Below are positions 22,824-33,940 of a DNA stretch of 52,257 nucleotides, in pieces. The stretch's first letter is position 1; each line of letters begins with the position of its first letter. The notes beneath the pieces are model-generated. The model was not told the DNA's origin and made no database searches. It was given only the letters and a program-made list of their open reading frames with translations. The position numbers and the translations under genes are program-made. Source of the DNA: Theristus sp. LFF4_11 (taxonomy: Eukaryota > Nematoda > Chromadorea > Monhysterida > Xyalidae); assembly GCA_030248135.1 (NCBI GenBank), contig JASANC010001218.1, positions 1 through 52,257 on the forward strand. The letters run 5' to 3'.

Positions 22824-25800
22824 ATGAGTGGTTGGCAAGCTTTGGTGAAACCGTTTACAAAAACAAAACAAAAATTGTGTATATTCCCAAAGATGCGAAA
22901 TGACGAAAGTAATGAAAATAGCGATGAGCCAATTTCAAACGCTGACCAAAGTTACCAAAAGACAACAACAACGTCATTCATTTGTTCTCCAAATGACGAT
23001 GAAGAACTTGCGTCGTCTCTCATACGAGAGTATGTGATTCAGCAGTATGAACATCAGCGCTATGAGCACGACCATCGAACCATCAAGGAACACATTCAGG
23101 ATGTACGTTTAAAGAATTCCGGTACATTCCTTTTCAAATCGAAACCAAAACCAAAACCGTGTTTCGAATACAGGCGATCGAATTCGCGAGCAGCATCGCT
23201 GTGTTTCGTGACGTGATTCACGCGCGCACACACGGCTCGCGCATTCTCTGGTCGATTCTGGCGGTCGTCTCGTTGGTGATCTGCACGAAGGAGGGCATTG
23301 ACCTGCTCTATGATTACGTGACAGGCATGACAAACAGAACGTTTGCATTTGGCGCATTTGTTGCGGCGATCAGTCTGGTCAGACGGCAACAAACTGAACC
23401 TAAGAAATGAGTCAAAAGCTCCATAAAAATATGGATTAGTAAAGTGCGTTGAATGATTTTCTCACATTCAGAAGTAGAAGCGAGTTGAACGTGAAAAATA
23501 ACGAATATGCAAATGCAGGGTTGAATGCGACTGAGTTTTTGAAGTATTCGCTTTCAGGCCAGATGAGCACCCGTGTGACGTATCGCGTGAACGGCTCCCT
23601 GGATTTTCCACTGATCACGATTTGCACGTACGCACGCGTGAATCGAACGAAAGTAATGCACTTGGCGCACATCAATGACGACTTGCTCAGCTACATGTTC
23701 AGCACGTTCAAGTTGAGTTTTGAAAGCTTTCGCAGTGAAATATTTTTTGACTATTTTGTAAACCAAAATCCAATCGATTTCGCAGCTGTTTCTGAGTTTG
23801 CGCACTGATTCATTTTGTTGAACGTACCGGAGTGCAGCTTGTTGCACAGGGTACGTTGGCATATGCATCGCGTGAGAACCGTTTTCGTGATCATCAGAAC
23901 TGCCACATTATACCAAATGTCATGCGATTCGGTTTCAGGGCTCTTACTTATTCTACAACGAGTACAATCAACGTCAGCAAATCGGCAAACTTGAACCGCA
24001 GTATCAAGCATTCCTAGCGGCCTACGCAGCCAACAACGGCACGCAATCAGCTAGTTTCAGTTTGGCCAACTTCTTCATTGAGTACGGTTTCAGCTGTGAG
24101 CATTTTGTTGAAGGCTGCATGTTCCAAGGTACTGAATTCGACTGTTGCGGTCAGGAATTTCTCAGTGACTCCGGTGAGTTGCAGAAATGGTTTATTTCGA
24201 CTTAAAAGTTTTGAAGTTTCGATGTTACAAAGTTTCGAAGCTTCGAAGTTTCGAGGTTGCAAAGTTTTGAAGTTTCGAAGTTACAAAGTTTTGAAGTTTT
24301 AAAGTTTCAAAGTGACAAAGTTTAGAAGTTACAAAGTTTCAAAGTTGCAAAGTTTCGAAGCTGCAAAGTTTCGAAGTTACAAAGTTTTGAAGCTTCGAAG
24401 CTACAAAGTTACAAAGCTACAAAGTTTCGAAGTTACAAAGTTTTGAAGTTTCGAAGTTACAAAGTTACGAAGTTTCGAAGTTACAAAGTTTTGAAGTTTC
24501 GAAGTTACAAAGTTTTGAAGTTTCGAAGTTTCAAAGTTACAAAGTTAGTGTTCAAAACGAGCGCGCACTGATACCAAAAATCGTTGATTTTGCAAGTGAA
24601 TCTGCAAATGTTACAAGAGCGTAACTTTTGGTTATAAAACGCGTTTTCAGGCAAGTGCTTCGTCGTTAAGCCGAGTGGCCGTTTCAGACGGCAAAAAATG
24701 CCAGGCCCAGATGGTGGTCTGAAGATCTTCATCAAACAACTGCCGGAGTTGTACCCACACACGTACCTGAACACAAATGCGGACACTGGTGCACAGATTC
24801 ACATCATACACCCCAGACAACAAATTTACACTGGCGACAGGTTGCATAATTTTAAAATTTTCGCTGTCGGAAAACAGTTCAAATTAATGGCACAACTGTT
24901 CAAAACGCAAATTGACACGCTGATTCAAGTTCCAATGGTACATTACACGCAGAATTTTTTGCATCTTGCACTGCAAACTGCACTGCATTTTGCACTGCAT
25001 CGAAAAATGCACTGCATCGTTGAAAAATTTTTTGAACGTGACTGTACGACTCTCAAACTAAATTTTTGAACGATGCAGTGCAGTGGTGCAAAATGCAGTG
25101 TAAGGTGCAGAGCAGTTTGCAGCCGTGCAGAATGCAGTGCAGGGTGCAGAAAATTTTTCTGCGTGCACGTCACACTCATATGCCATATTCAAATTAAAAA
25201 TTGTAAGATTTAGTCCGTGACCTCTTTCAGTCCAATTAACGTTTTGCCTGGCACGCACGCGCTGATCGGTCTGAAATCGGTGATTCAGGAAATCGAACCG
25301 AACTTGAAAAACCTAAGCGCCAGCTGCACTGAAAAGAAACGGTATTGGAAAAACTGTTTTTTCTTGCGAGTTTTTAAACTAATAAACCATTTTCATCTTT
25401 GTTTGAGACTGAAATACTTCAAAGCGTACAGTTTCGAGGGTTGCTTCACGGAGTGCATTGCCATGTTAACGATGAAAACGTGCGGCTGTATTCAAATTGG
25501 CTTTTTACCGGCGCACAGTTTGCCTGCGATTGTGAGTGTGTTCAAAACTTTAGAAATCTGTTCGTTCCATGCGCACTGTGAAAACAAGAAGGAAGACAGT
25601 TGATTGCGTTGTTTTTGACGCATTTTAACCGCCACTCACTGCACTACCCCCTCGTAGGAGCATCTAATCTGCGAGCCAGAGATCGCCACAGTCTGTGTGC
25701 AGCCGCTGCTAATGGCGGACAACATTGGATACCTCTGGGACCTGTACGATGTGCAGAAAATCTGCTACTGTCCGATACCCTGCAGACAGTGGCTGTACGA

Positions 25801-26966
25801 ATATTCTATCTCATACAGGTACGACCGTCTTTTTACACAAGATCTCAAAGATCCAGTAGCACACACGTTTGCCGACGAACGAAATGTCGCTCATTCTATT
25901 CTTTCAGCAACATACCGAATCCTGGTTACCAAGTGAGTAAAACGGTGATCGCATTGTCAATCGAACTTTTTCTTTCAAAAAGCGGAACGTTTTGCGACAA
26001 TTCGCAGAGATCGTGGCATGCGTTCGTGAAGGACGACACGCCGAGTGCGTACACGGTGGTGGACGTGTATTTCCAAACACTCGTCATTCAAGACATCAAC
26101 GAAAGGGACCTGCAGACGCAAAGTTTGCTCTTGGGCAACATCGGCGGTCAACTGTCGATATGGCTTGGTTTGTTGAGAAATATTGCTGCAAAACAACAGT
26201 TTTGTTAATCTGAAAAATCTCTGCACGCCGAAACACTCAACGTTTCGACCGTTCAAACGCTTTCGTACAGGCATCCGCCTCGCGACGTTCATTCACGTGC
26301 TCCACCACGGTTTGATGTTGCTGTTTTATGTGCTGCCTGTTTGGCTGCATCGCGTGTTGCATCGACGGCGATTGAAACGCATGGAAACAGGCGCTCCGCA
26401 GTTGAAACAACGCCGATTCCGAATGGGCACCGACGACAACTCATCAATGGCGACCGCAAGTCGCAGGTCCACTGTGACTGTGCTCGCAACAGAGCCGCCA
26501 GACGAAACTGGTGCGTTCGAATAATTCATAGACGTCGTTTTTTTTAAATATGCAAGCCTAATTCATCAGTAAACAATTGGGATCAGCAGCACATAGTACC
26601 CATTATCTAAAAATGCAAGAGACGCATAAAAAAGGTGGATTCGCTCGCGAATGGGCATGATTCGCAATGGATTCAGTGCCAATCAACCCTGATGTTCTGT
26701 CAGGTTATCGTGCAAATCAACGACGACGTCGACTGAGTGAGTTCAGCGATGTCGCCATTTTCACCGACGCTGCTGAGACGCCCCCGCCCGACTATGGCCA
26801 ACTGCTCACCAGCATCTTGAACGTTGACAGGCCTACTTCGAGTCGACGGAGTTCATTTCAGGTCAGAAAATTTTACTCGATGAAGATTTGTCAAATGCCG
26901 CAAAAGAGTGTCAATATGTTTTTATAGGTCACGTTCACCGACGAAAAACACGACGAAATCGAATAA
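22824..26966 (+). CDS. DEG/ENaC sodium channel subunit with C-terminal PPxY motif
   Basis: Degenerin/epithelial sodium channel family subunit of the plasma membrane. Exons in phase: 22824-23102, 23174-23317, about 23563-23725, an unresolved short exon near 23790-23850, 23939-24173, 24651-24840, 25231-25341, 25408-25531, 25658-25818, 25908-25932, 26008-26167, 26271-26510, 26704-26861 and 26928-26966. Features in order: cytosolic N-terminus; first membrane span (SRILWSILAVVSLVIC, about 115-132); FPLITIC just outside it, as in fPaVTiC; extracellular cysteines (SCEHFVEGCMF, TEFDCCGQEF, CFTECIAML...CGC, KICYCPIPCRQW); the pre-M2 LLGNIGGQLSIWLG; second span; Arg-rich tail with PPPDY. ENaC tails carry PPxY for Nedd4-type ubiquitin ligases. 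Oddity: the usual GxS filter after GGxLGLFLG reads GIR here. The start could also be the ATG at 22893. The gene is convergent with the DUF19-like gene, stops 86 bp apart. Confidence 0.9.
24200..24550. repeat. Minisatellite in a DEG/ENaC intron
   Basis: About 350 bases made of imperfect units of 8-24 bases such as gaagtttcgaagttacaaag and variants (gaagttttg, aagctacaaag). It is a purely intronic low-complexity tandem array beginning shortly after the gtgagt donor at 24174. Confidence 0.88.
24947..25164. mobile_element. Fold-back element rich in CACTGCA repeats, DEG/ENaC intron
   Basis: Inverted arms: left acgcagaattttttgca followed by repeated cactgca; right a mirror image with gatgcagtgcag and tgcagaaaatttttctgcgt. 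About 218 bp, non-coding. The repeated CACTGCA blocks next to each end resemble subterminal transposase-binding repeats, which is inference. No clear target duplication. Confidence 0.65.
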
Positions 26967-27051
26967 AGAAACAACAATTGCAACAAAGGATATTCTGAAA
27001 CATGTTTCAACGAAAGCGATGCATCGATGATAACACAGTGCCATCAGTGTG

Positions 27052-28511
27052 CTAGCGGAGTATCGCTGCGAGTAGCAACATCAGCCAGACAGCAACTGCC
27101 GACGGCGTCAGGGAGGCGCCCGCGAGCGTGCAATGCGGCAGGTAAACGTTGACGGGGCGTTGGATGGCGTTCACGACGTTCTGCCACGCGGCACGGCCGC
27201 ACTGCGCGTAGATCGGCTCTCGGATGCAGTCGACGTAGCTTTGCAAGGCACTGCCAACGGAATGACAACTGGTTGCCGCTTGTCAAAACACGCTCTTGCT
27301 GTTTCCTAATCCGTTCAATGCCGCTCGAAATAGATTTGCAAGAAAACAACGCATGATCACGTACTTCGAATATTAAAAAAAACCGTTTAAACTTTGCTAG
27401 CAGTTTGCTTGTCATCCACTCACCGGATTCAATCCAAAATGTGACCGAAAGCGAAGTGCGTATGCGCTACTTACAAGCAAGCGGGTGAGCGAGTGCGTGA
27501 CGGCATCGCGTAGTCCTGGTTCACGTTGTCGACGTTTGTGGCGACCCGTGATTCGCAACGCGAAAACTCTGACCGACTGGCGGTTGTCAAATAGCAATCC
27601 CAGTTGGTCATCATGCCTGCGCAACAAATGCAGTCGCAGTCATACTGTTTTCAATTACTGGAGAACTGAATAGACTGGAAAACGCACAAAATAGCGCACA
27701 CTCTCGTTAGACTGGCGGAGTGGAGACTGCTTCTCTTTCACGTTGTCCTCTGAGAACACCAGCGTGAGTGGTGACCTACCAAAGTAGCCGTCGCCGCAGA
27801 TATACTCGAGCGCCGCATCGGCAACGGCGTATTGGCTTTTGATCGGCTCCAACGACCAACAGTTCTCGCGTACTTGGCCAGCGTTCACGCATTCGTTGAA
27901 TCGTTTGTACGCGCTATATGTGAACATGCAGTACGTGTGCGATTTTCATGCGAACATGGCATGCTCATGACGGTCGGCCGGACCAAGCAACGTTGGAAGA
28001 CACACATGTATGATGGTTAAATGTTGCGTGACAAAAACCATGGAACTAGAACGTTTCAGTCATTTATCTGCCACTAGCCAGCTTGGTCGTGCACCTGCAA
28101 ATCTGCGTGAAGTACTCCTTGGATCGGCGTCGCATGTCGTCAAACGTGAACGCATCGTAGGACGTCTGCCCGGGCGTGAACACGCCCAGCTGCATCAGCT
28201 CCTGCGAGCAGCGCGTCAGTGCGTTCTGAGCGTTCGCATCGCAGTAGGCCTGGTTCACTGCGTAAGGCAGGATTTGAGCGCTCAAAACCGCTAGGCTGCC
28301 TGGAAAGAAGCATCGGTGAGAATTTGGAGACGCCGGGCAGAAACGTTGCATTTTTGATGTTCATGATCATTCACGCTGCAGCTGACAAGTTTAGACCATG
28401 CCAAAAACATCGCTTGCTTGTTCGCATCCGGCAAGTTGAAGTTCAGTGGCAAACATAATGCAACTTACCGAGTAATATGCCAACGTAGCTGAGGATCGCG
28501 TGCCTGGTCAT
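27052..28511 (-). CDS. Secreted, GPI-anchored DUF19 (T20D4.11-like) cysteine-rich protein
   Basis: Five exons join in phase: 28469-28511, 28095-28299, 27780-27913, 27475-27616 and 27052-27250, giving 240 residues. The first 24 residues (MTRHAILSYVGILLGSLAVL...) form a signal peptide. The mature part has twelve cysteines (YC, TRC, QIC, NEC, ENC, YIC, WDC, SRC, PAC, VDC, AQC, PHC), which suggests six disulfides, with WDCYL and CGRAAW as in nematode DUF19 domains. The C-terminus (LTPSAVAVWLMLLLAAILR) is a hydrophobic tail without a cytosolic domain, typical of a GPI-anchor signal. The family is nearly restricted to nematodes; its biochemical role is mostly unknown. It is convergent with the channel gene (86 bp between stops) and divergent from the GPCR 1.7 kb away. 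Confidence 0.85.
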
Positions 28512-30192
28512 AACGAAGAAAACCGATCAATCACGCACCTGATGTGCGACGAATCGGTGTGATCCGTATTTTCAGCTGCCTTTTTGATTTGGGAACAATC
28601 TTCACACAAACAAAGTGGTTTTCTGCCAACAAGACTGCATAATAGTAGTAAATAAACAAATTGTGAAAATTCTAAGTGTATACATTTGTAATTGTGATAT
28701 GGATATTGTGGACTTTGTATGTGTAAAGGAAGCCGTTTATATTTGTGTTTTACTGTGCCTAGCGGTGTCATTCAACGGTTGAACTGCATTGCTTTGTGGT
28801 CACAAAGACCGCAAAAAACCGCGCGCAACGAAACTGTGTTCTCATAATCGTTGAAACTGTCAAATCACATTGTGTATGTTGTTTATTTTGGGCTGTTGCT
28901 GGTTGTATTTCAAAAAATTACAGTAAAAACCTCAACGCTAATACAGATAATGCGTTTTTGAACAAGTTTAGTACCATCTATTGCAACTGTCGCAATGTGG
29001 CTAGCGGACACCGTGTGCGTGTGTCAACAAATTTACATCGCAACTGTCGAATGATGCAAATTCTGTCGTCAAAAATTCGTGGGTGATTGTTAAAGAAATT
29101 TATTAGCAACTTACAGCGACCGTGGCACAATACGACCAGCCAGCACCCTTTTTTAATTGGCAGCGTTGCAATTGACCATCATTGGGGTTGATAACTAGCA
29201 TAACGTGTCACCGTATTACATAATACTATGTTATATAACTAATGATTGCAAGCAAGCTTGCGTTTCAAAACGTTTTCTAGCGCTCATTCGAGCGTCCCAT
29301 TTTCTGTTTCCCTGTAATTTTTAAATTGTAGTATTTTTTAAAAGTGTGCGATTTCCTTGCGCATTCGAATGAAACACCTGCTACAGTGTGTTATACTGGG
29401 TTGTGTTTTGAGATATGCACTGTAACACTTATCCTATCAACCGCGTTGTCGGTCGGTCACACGGTGTGCACGCCAGCATGCCAATTGGCGACAGACCATT
29501 GATTTTAATTTGTTGCGTTGCGTGGCGCACCAACAGTTGTGAATTCGCGACCGATATACATCGAATCACTTAACAAGAGTGGGACCACCACAGAAAGAAA
29601 CAACATGGCTCTGGCCGGCGTGCTTTTGAACAGGCACCCAGAGGCAGGTTGCAACAGTCGTGATCCTCCATGGAGCTGGCGCAATGTTGCCCCCTGGTAG
29701 ACACGTCGCATGACACGTGCTTGCACCTTTAGATGTGTCTTCTTTTCTAGATAGCAGATGAATTTCGAAATCTTTCAGTCCTTGTTACTAAGAGACATGT
29801 AGCTGCTGCTATACATTGTACAGTGTCAGTGTATGTGAAGTGTCAGCCCCATCATACATAGATTTTAGATGGTATTCGAGTTGCCGAGCAGAGGTAATTA
29901 TTAACCCAGGAGCTGCAGCCCAGGAGCTACATACACATTCAAAAATGATCAACACGTTTTTCAACTTTGCTACATAAAACATTCACACAGATCAAGAAGG
30001 TGTTTTGTATCCATTTACACCATAAACAATTCGTTCGTTGTCATGACTGCTGATTTTGTGCTTCAATCAACCGCCAGGTAGCTCAATTTGAAATGTCGGT
30101 CTTTTGAAAAGGCGACTGCGTCTTGAGTGTACTGTGTTTCTGTGCGCCGTAACATTGGACTCTTGAGATATATTTTCGGTTTGTCAAACATC
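28512..30192. other. Divergent intergenic region between the DUF19-like gene and the GPCR
   Basis: 1.7 kb that should contain the promoters of both flanking genes, which point away from each other. Short frames exist (around 29505-29726) but have no recognisable domain. I see no repeats or RNA genes. Confidence 0.4.
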
Positions 30193-32562
30193 ATGATAAA
30201 CTATTCGGTCTCGTCGTCGAATCAGTCGTCAGTAACGCAGTACGAGCTGCGCCTGCTGCCCATGGCAATCATCTCCATCAGGGACAATCGCCAAAGAAAC
30301 CCTTTTTTTTGGTGTGAAAAGCAATCGAGCACAAACTGTTAATGACGACGTTTATAACTGTGGTTACTGCCATGCGCTGTTTCAGCACATAGCTCTGCGG
30401 TTTGACGACCTGCTCCCGTGATGGAATGAGCCATTACAATACACTGTAGGTTTAAATAAAAACATTTACGTATTTTTTTAATCTCATCTAAATTTTTATT
30501 TTTCCATCTTTTCATTCAAATTCAGTTTTAAATTTTAATTTCCATTTTGCGCACTTTTCGCGTACGAAAAACTGACCGATTTAATCGAACACTGTAATCA
30601 CCTACATAAACAGTGTGCATTGTAAGATATTTGTCAGCGTGTGCTGTATAGTTATGCCTGGGTTCCTTTGGCACTGTCCCTTCGCAGCATCCAAGCGTTT
30701 GGCATCCCCGGTAATCTTGCCATCATTATCGCTACCTGGCGTTCGTCGAGTCCGCTCAAATCGAAATCAAACTTTTTAATCGCCGTTTTGGCCGTTTTCG
30801 ACTTGTTGAACTTGGTTCAAAATGGAATTGTACTCTCCACGAGTATTTTCATGAAGTATTACTGGATGCCGCAGCACACGTGCGCGTGGCTGCTGCTTGG
30901 GGGCAATTTCGGTTTAACCGCTGGTTCGCTGATGATACTGGTTGTTGGGATCGATCGAGTGCTGGCAATTTTTGCGCCCATCTGGTTAGTTTCAACGCAA
31001 AAGACATATATCTGAATGGATTTTATATTTTAGACGCGAAACTTTTTTAAAGGGCAACTGAATCACATCATGGCGAAGATGTTCTAACGACAAATAAACA
31101 CTGAAATCCCATAAATTTCCGATTGTTTATTCTTTTTTCTAAGCTGCGCATGTTTTCAAGGTACCGCAATTTGCCGAAACCTGGCTACGTGAGCGTGATG
31201 CTGATTGGTCCGATGGTATACGGCTGCACGTGCGTCTCGCTGAGCCTTCTGTATTCGAACGCAAACGTCATCGTCCCACTGTGTATGCCACCGACCAGTT
31301 ATCTAGGGCCCAGTTTCGAGTTCTGGATTGCGTCGAATCTGGTTTGCTGCGTCGCCGTTGTATTCATATACACGTTGGCGGTGGTGTTGGCGAAGGAAAT
31401 GGGTAAAAAACAATGTGACCGATTTTTTTTTGTGAATCAAAAACAAAACAAAAGAAACCGACAGCTGTAAAGGGTTGCATGTGATGCTTGCCCACGCTGC
31501 GTATAAAAATTTATCTCATGAAGTTTTTTTGAGTTTACAGCATTCCCGAATGTTGAGTTTTTCGCACGGTACAAAAAGCAAACTTGCAATCCAGCTAACG
31601 AGATCGGCATGACTCGTAATTTGCACCACAACTCAGTTTTTTGATCCCAACATATTTGGGCTCCTCATTCTGCGCGTTCAGTACCCCACAAAAAATGACG
31701 TGTTCATTCGGACCCAAAGTATCACAAAACTGTTCTCCCGGTTAAATAGTGATCAAACTGACATCGATTCAAAACACCAATACAATATGTTTCTTCAGAC
31801 AACCAGAACGTTAACAAAAAGCGCATGCTGAACACGTTGCTGTTGATCATGGCGGTGTTTGTTGCCAGCTGGTTTGTGTCGGTGGTCATTTTGAATGTGG
31901 TCGCACTCGCAGGTGTCTCGGAAGAGATCACGCTGCACATCAACGTTTACATTGGAATCGGAAACGCTATAAGTTGCAGGTGATGTGAAGTGTGCACGTT
32001 AAACGTACAGAAGTTAAACAAAAGCAAGCAGTATCAACAGATTCACAAGCACAATGAAGATACATGCAATGCATAAAGTACTTGCATAAAGATTTCCATT
32101 TTTGGAAAGAGACGCAGGCATCATCAGAAAAAGTTTCGAAACCTCGAGTGGGTATCGCACCCACGTCCCTGGTTTCCGGACCAGTGCCTTTAGACCACTT
32201 GACCACCGAGGCCCGTTTTTCCTCAGCCATTATCTCCCCTTTTTGTGCTCTTTTCCGATGATGCCTGCATCTCTTTTAAAAAAAAATAGAAGAACAAAAA
32301 TCCCGTGTCGAAAGCAACACAAAAAGTTTTTGTATGTTGAAAAGTGTGCCGTGGGAACAAAAGTTCAAACATGCATATGTGTGTAACAGTTTGTTTCAGC
32401 TGCAACGGTTGGCTGTACCTAGCACGCAGTTTGAAATATCGACAGCAGTTTCTTCGCTTGGTGCCATTCTGCCAGGTCCAAAATTTGAACTATCCGCAGT
32501 CGACAAAAGTTGTGTCCACGAAAACAGCGGCGGCGCAAACTGCAATGGCTAATACAGTTTAG
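30193..32562 (+). CDS. Rhodopsin-like seven-transmembrane receptor, nematode Srsx-like
   Basis: Exons 30193-30281, 30688-30984, 31161-31402, 31799-31979 and 32400-32562 give 323 residues. N-glycosylation sites are near the start (NYS, NQS). TM1 has GIPGNLAIII, TM2 LAVFDLL (conserved Asp), TM3 starts after HTCAW and ends VVGIDRVLAIFAPIWY, a variant of the DRY motif followed by the Srsx-like PIWYRN. TM4 has GPMVYGC, TM5 SNLVCCVAVVFIY, TM6 is preceded by KKRMLNTLL, and TM7 is IGIGNAISC followed by SLKYRQQFLRL. It is probably a chemosensory or neuropeptide receptor; the ligand is unknown. The first donor is odd: an intact TM1 needs a splice at AG|ggacaa, which is not GT. The nearest in-phase GT (gtgtga at about 30311) would put about ten polar residues into TM1. 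The fourth intron contains a tRNA-like fold-back element. Confidence 0.82.
32106..32277. mobile_element. Fold-back element enclosing a tRNA-like sequence, GPCR intron 4
   Basis: Inverted ends AAAGAGACGCAGGCATCATC and GATGATGCCTGCATCTCTTT (near-perfect) bound about 170 bp. Nearly half of the interior is the tRNA-like sequence listed separately. It is non-coding. No clean target duplication is visible in the A-rich flank. Confidence 0.7.
32141..32212 (-). ncRNA. tRNA-like sequence (probable pseudogene or Pol III promoter module)
   Basis: A 72-base minus-strand sequence folds almost as a tRNA: acceptor GCCTCGG with TCGAGGT, D arm with an A-box-like TGGTCAAGTGG, anticodon stem CTGGT with ACCAG, and T arm GTGGG-TGCGATA-CCCAC. 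The anticodon loop is six bases (CCGGAA) instead of seven and lacks the usual U33. The B-box has TGCGA in place of TTCGA. It is therefore unlikely to be a working tRNA. Its position inside inverted repeats suggests a mobile element that carries a Pol III promoter. Confidence 0.6.
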
Positions 32563-32632
32563 TTACAACTACAATGTAAGATGAATTGATATTTGTTCTG
32601 TTGGCTGATACAGTGATATGAAAAACAGGGTA

Positions 32633-33087
32633 CCGTATTACCCCCAATAAACCCCCATGGGGGATTAATACGTCAGCGACTTTTATGGGTGGGGGTTTAT
32701 TGGTGGGGGGGGATTATTGGTGGGGGGGGTTTATTTACAAAAAAATTCTAGGGGTGGGGGTTTGTTGAAAAATGGCAAAAATAACTTGCATGGCAGGCAA
32801 AAAAGTCGCAGAAACTTCTACTTTTCACAGAGATTTCCTTTTGTAACAGCCTTTTGTAATGAAATTACCATTAACTCATCCATTTGGGGCCTTTGGTAGC
32901 ACAATTTCATCATTTTCACTGCAACCAGCCACTGAATTCGCTGGGTATGTGTTTCAAACAGGTTTCAATTAACCCCCATGGGGGATTATTTGTGGGGGGG
33001 GGGATTATTCGGAAACTAGTCGGGGGGGTGGGGGTTTATTGGTGGGGGGGATTAATGGTGGGGGGGGGTTTAATGGGGGTAATACGG
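32633..33087. mobile_element. TIR element CCGTATTACC, copy 2
   Basis: 455 bp with ends CCGTATTACC and GGTAATACGG and TA on both flanks (32631-32632 and 33088-33089). The unique core (ccatttggggcctttggtag onward) is nearly identical to that of copy 1 at 16796-17236, while the G-run subterminal blocks differ in length. It lies 70 bases beyond the GPCR stop codon, so it may be in the 3' UTR. Confidence 0.82.
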
Positions 33088-33089
33088 TA

Positions 33090-33940
33090 TGTCTCATAAA
33101 AAAACTAGCAGTGGACAAAACTAAAAACTGCTCGTTATCGAGGTTGCTTCAACATTTATGCCTGAAATACCGGTTGAGAAATGTTTGCGATTGATTGTGG
33201 TTAAATGTTTTACGAAAACTCGAAATTGGGTGCAGCGCCATACGGGTGGAAAAATTCATGTTTTTCTGACCAATTTTTTTCACGGTATGTTGCCCCTATC
33301 TGAAAACAGCAGAATATCTGAAAACGTGAAAACATGAAAAATCGACAAATGTGGTAATATGCAGAGGGTTAATTTGTAACTGTTTTCTGCAGTGAAAAAT
33401 TCAGTTCCACTCCCAGTCGTTGCTGCCTTTTAGAATTAGAACCTTTTTTAGTTGCTCCAAGTGAAAAAGAAATCATGAGAAATCAAGCTTTTGTTTTGCA
33501 AACAAACAATTTGATTTTGAAACCAAATTTATAACTTTTTATTTACAATTTTTTTGTTTGAAAGACAAAACCAAAAATTGAACATCAAATAAAACACGTT
33601 TTGTCAAATTGAAAAGGCCAGCAAAACTGTAAAAGATCGTAAATATACAATGACCGTCAGCAGATGCGTCTTGAGATGGACGCCTTGAACCTTGCCCTTT
33701 ACAGCGTTGCTGTGCTTCACATATTTTGAATTTGTCAAATGAATTTTAACACAATCAATGGCAAAAAATTTTACTTTTCGGTGGTTTTAAATACTACAAC
33801 GTGTGTAAAAAGTAAAGAAAATCACATTTCCAAAATATTCCGTTTGATTTGAGCAATTTGTACTTTTTGAATCAATATCGGTTGATCCTTTAAAGGCATG
33901 TTGTTTTCAAAAAAAATTTATGGAAAATCAGAATGTTGAT
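33090..33940. other. Convergent intergenic region, GPCR and O-methyltransferase
   Basis: AT-rich. It holds the 3' UTRs of both flanking genes, which converge. No gene or repeat recognised. Confidence 0.4.

Noticed and set aside
26667..26927. A separate small gene starting at ATG 26667
   Set aside because: The exon 26704-26861 joins the channel gene in phase at gtgcgt (26511) and ctgtcag (26703), and the PPPDY motif fits a DEG/ENaC tail.
32141..32212. Functional tRNA gene
   Set aside because: The anticodon loop is one base short with no U33, the B-box is altered, and it lies inside inverted repeats.
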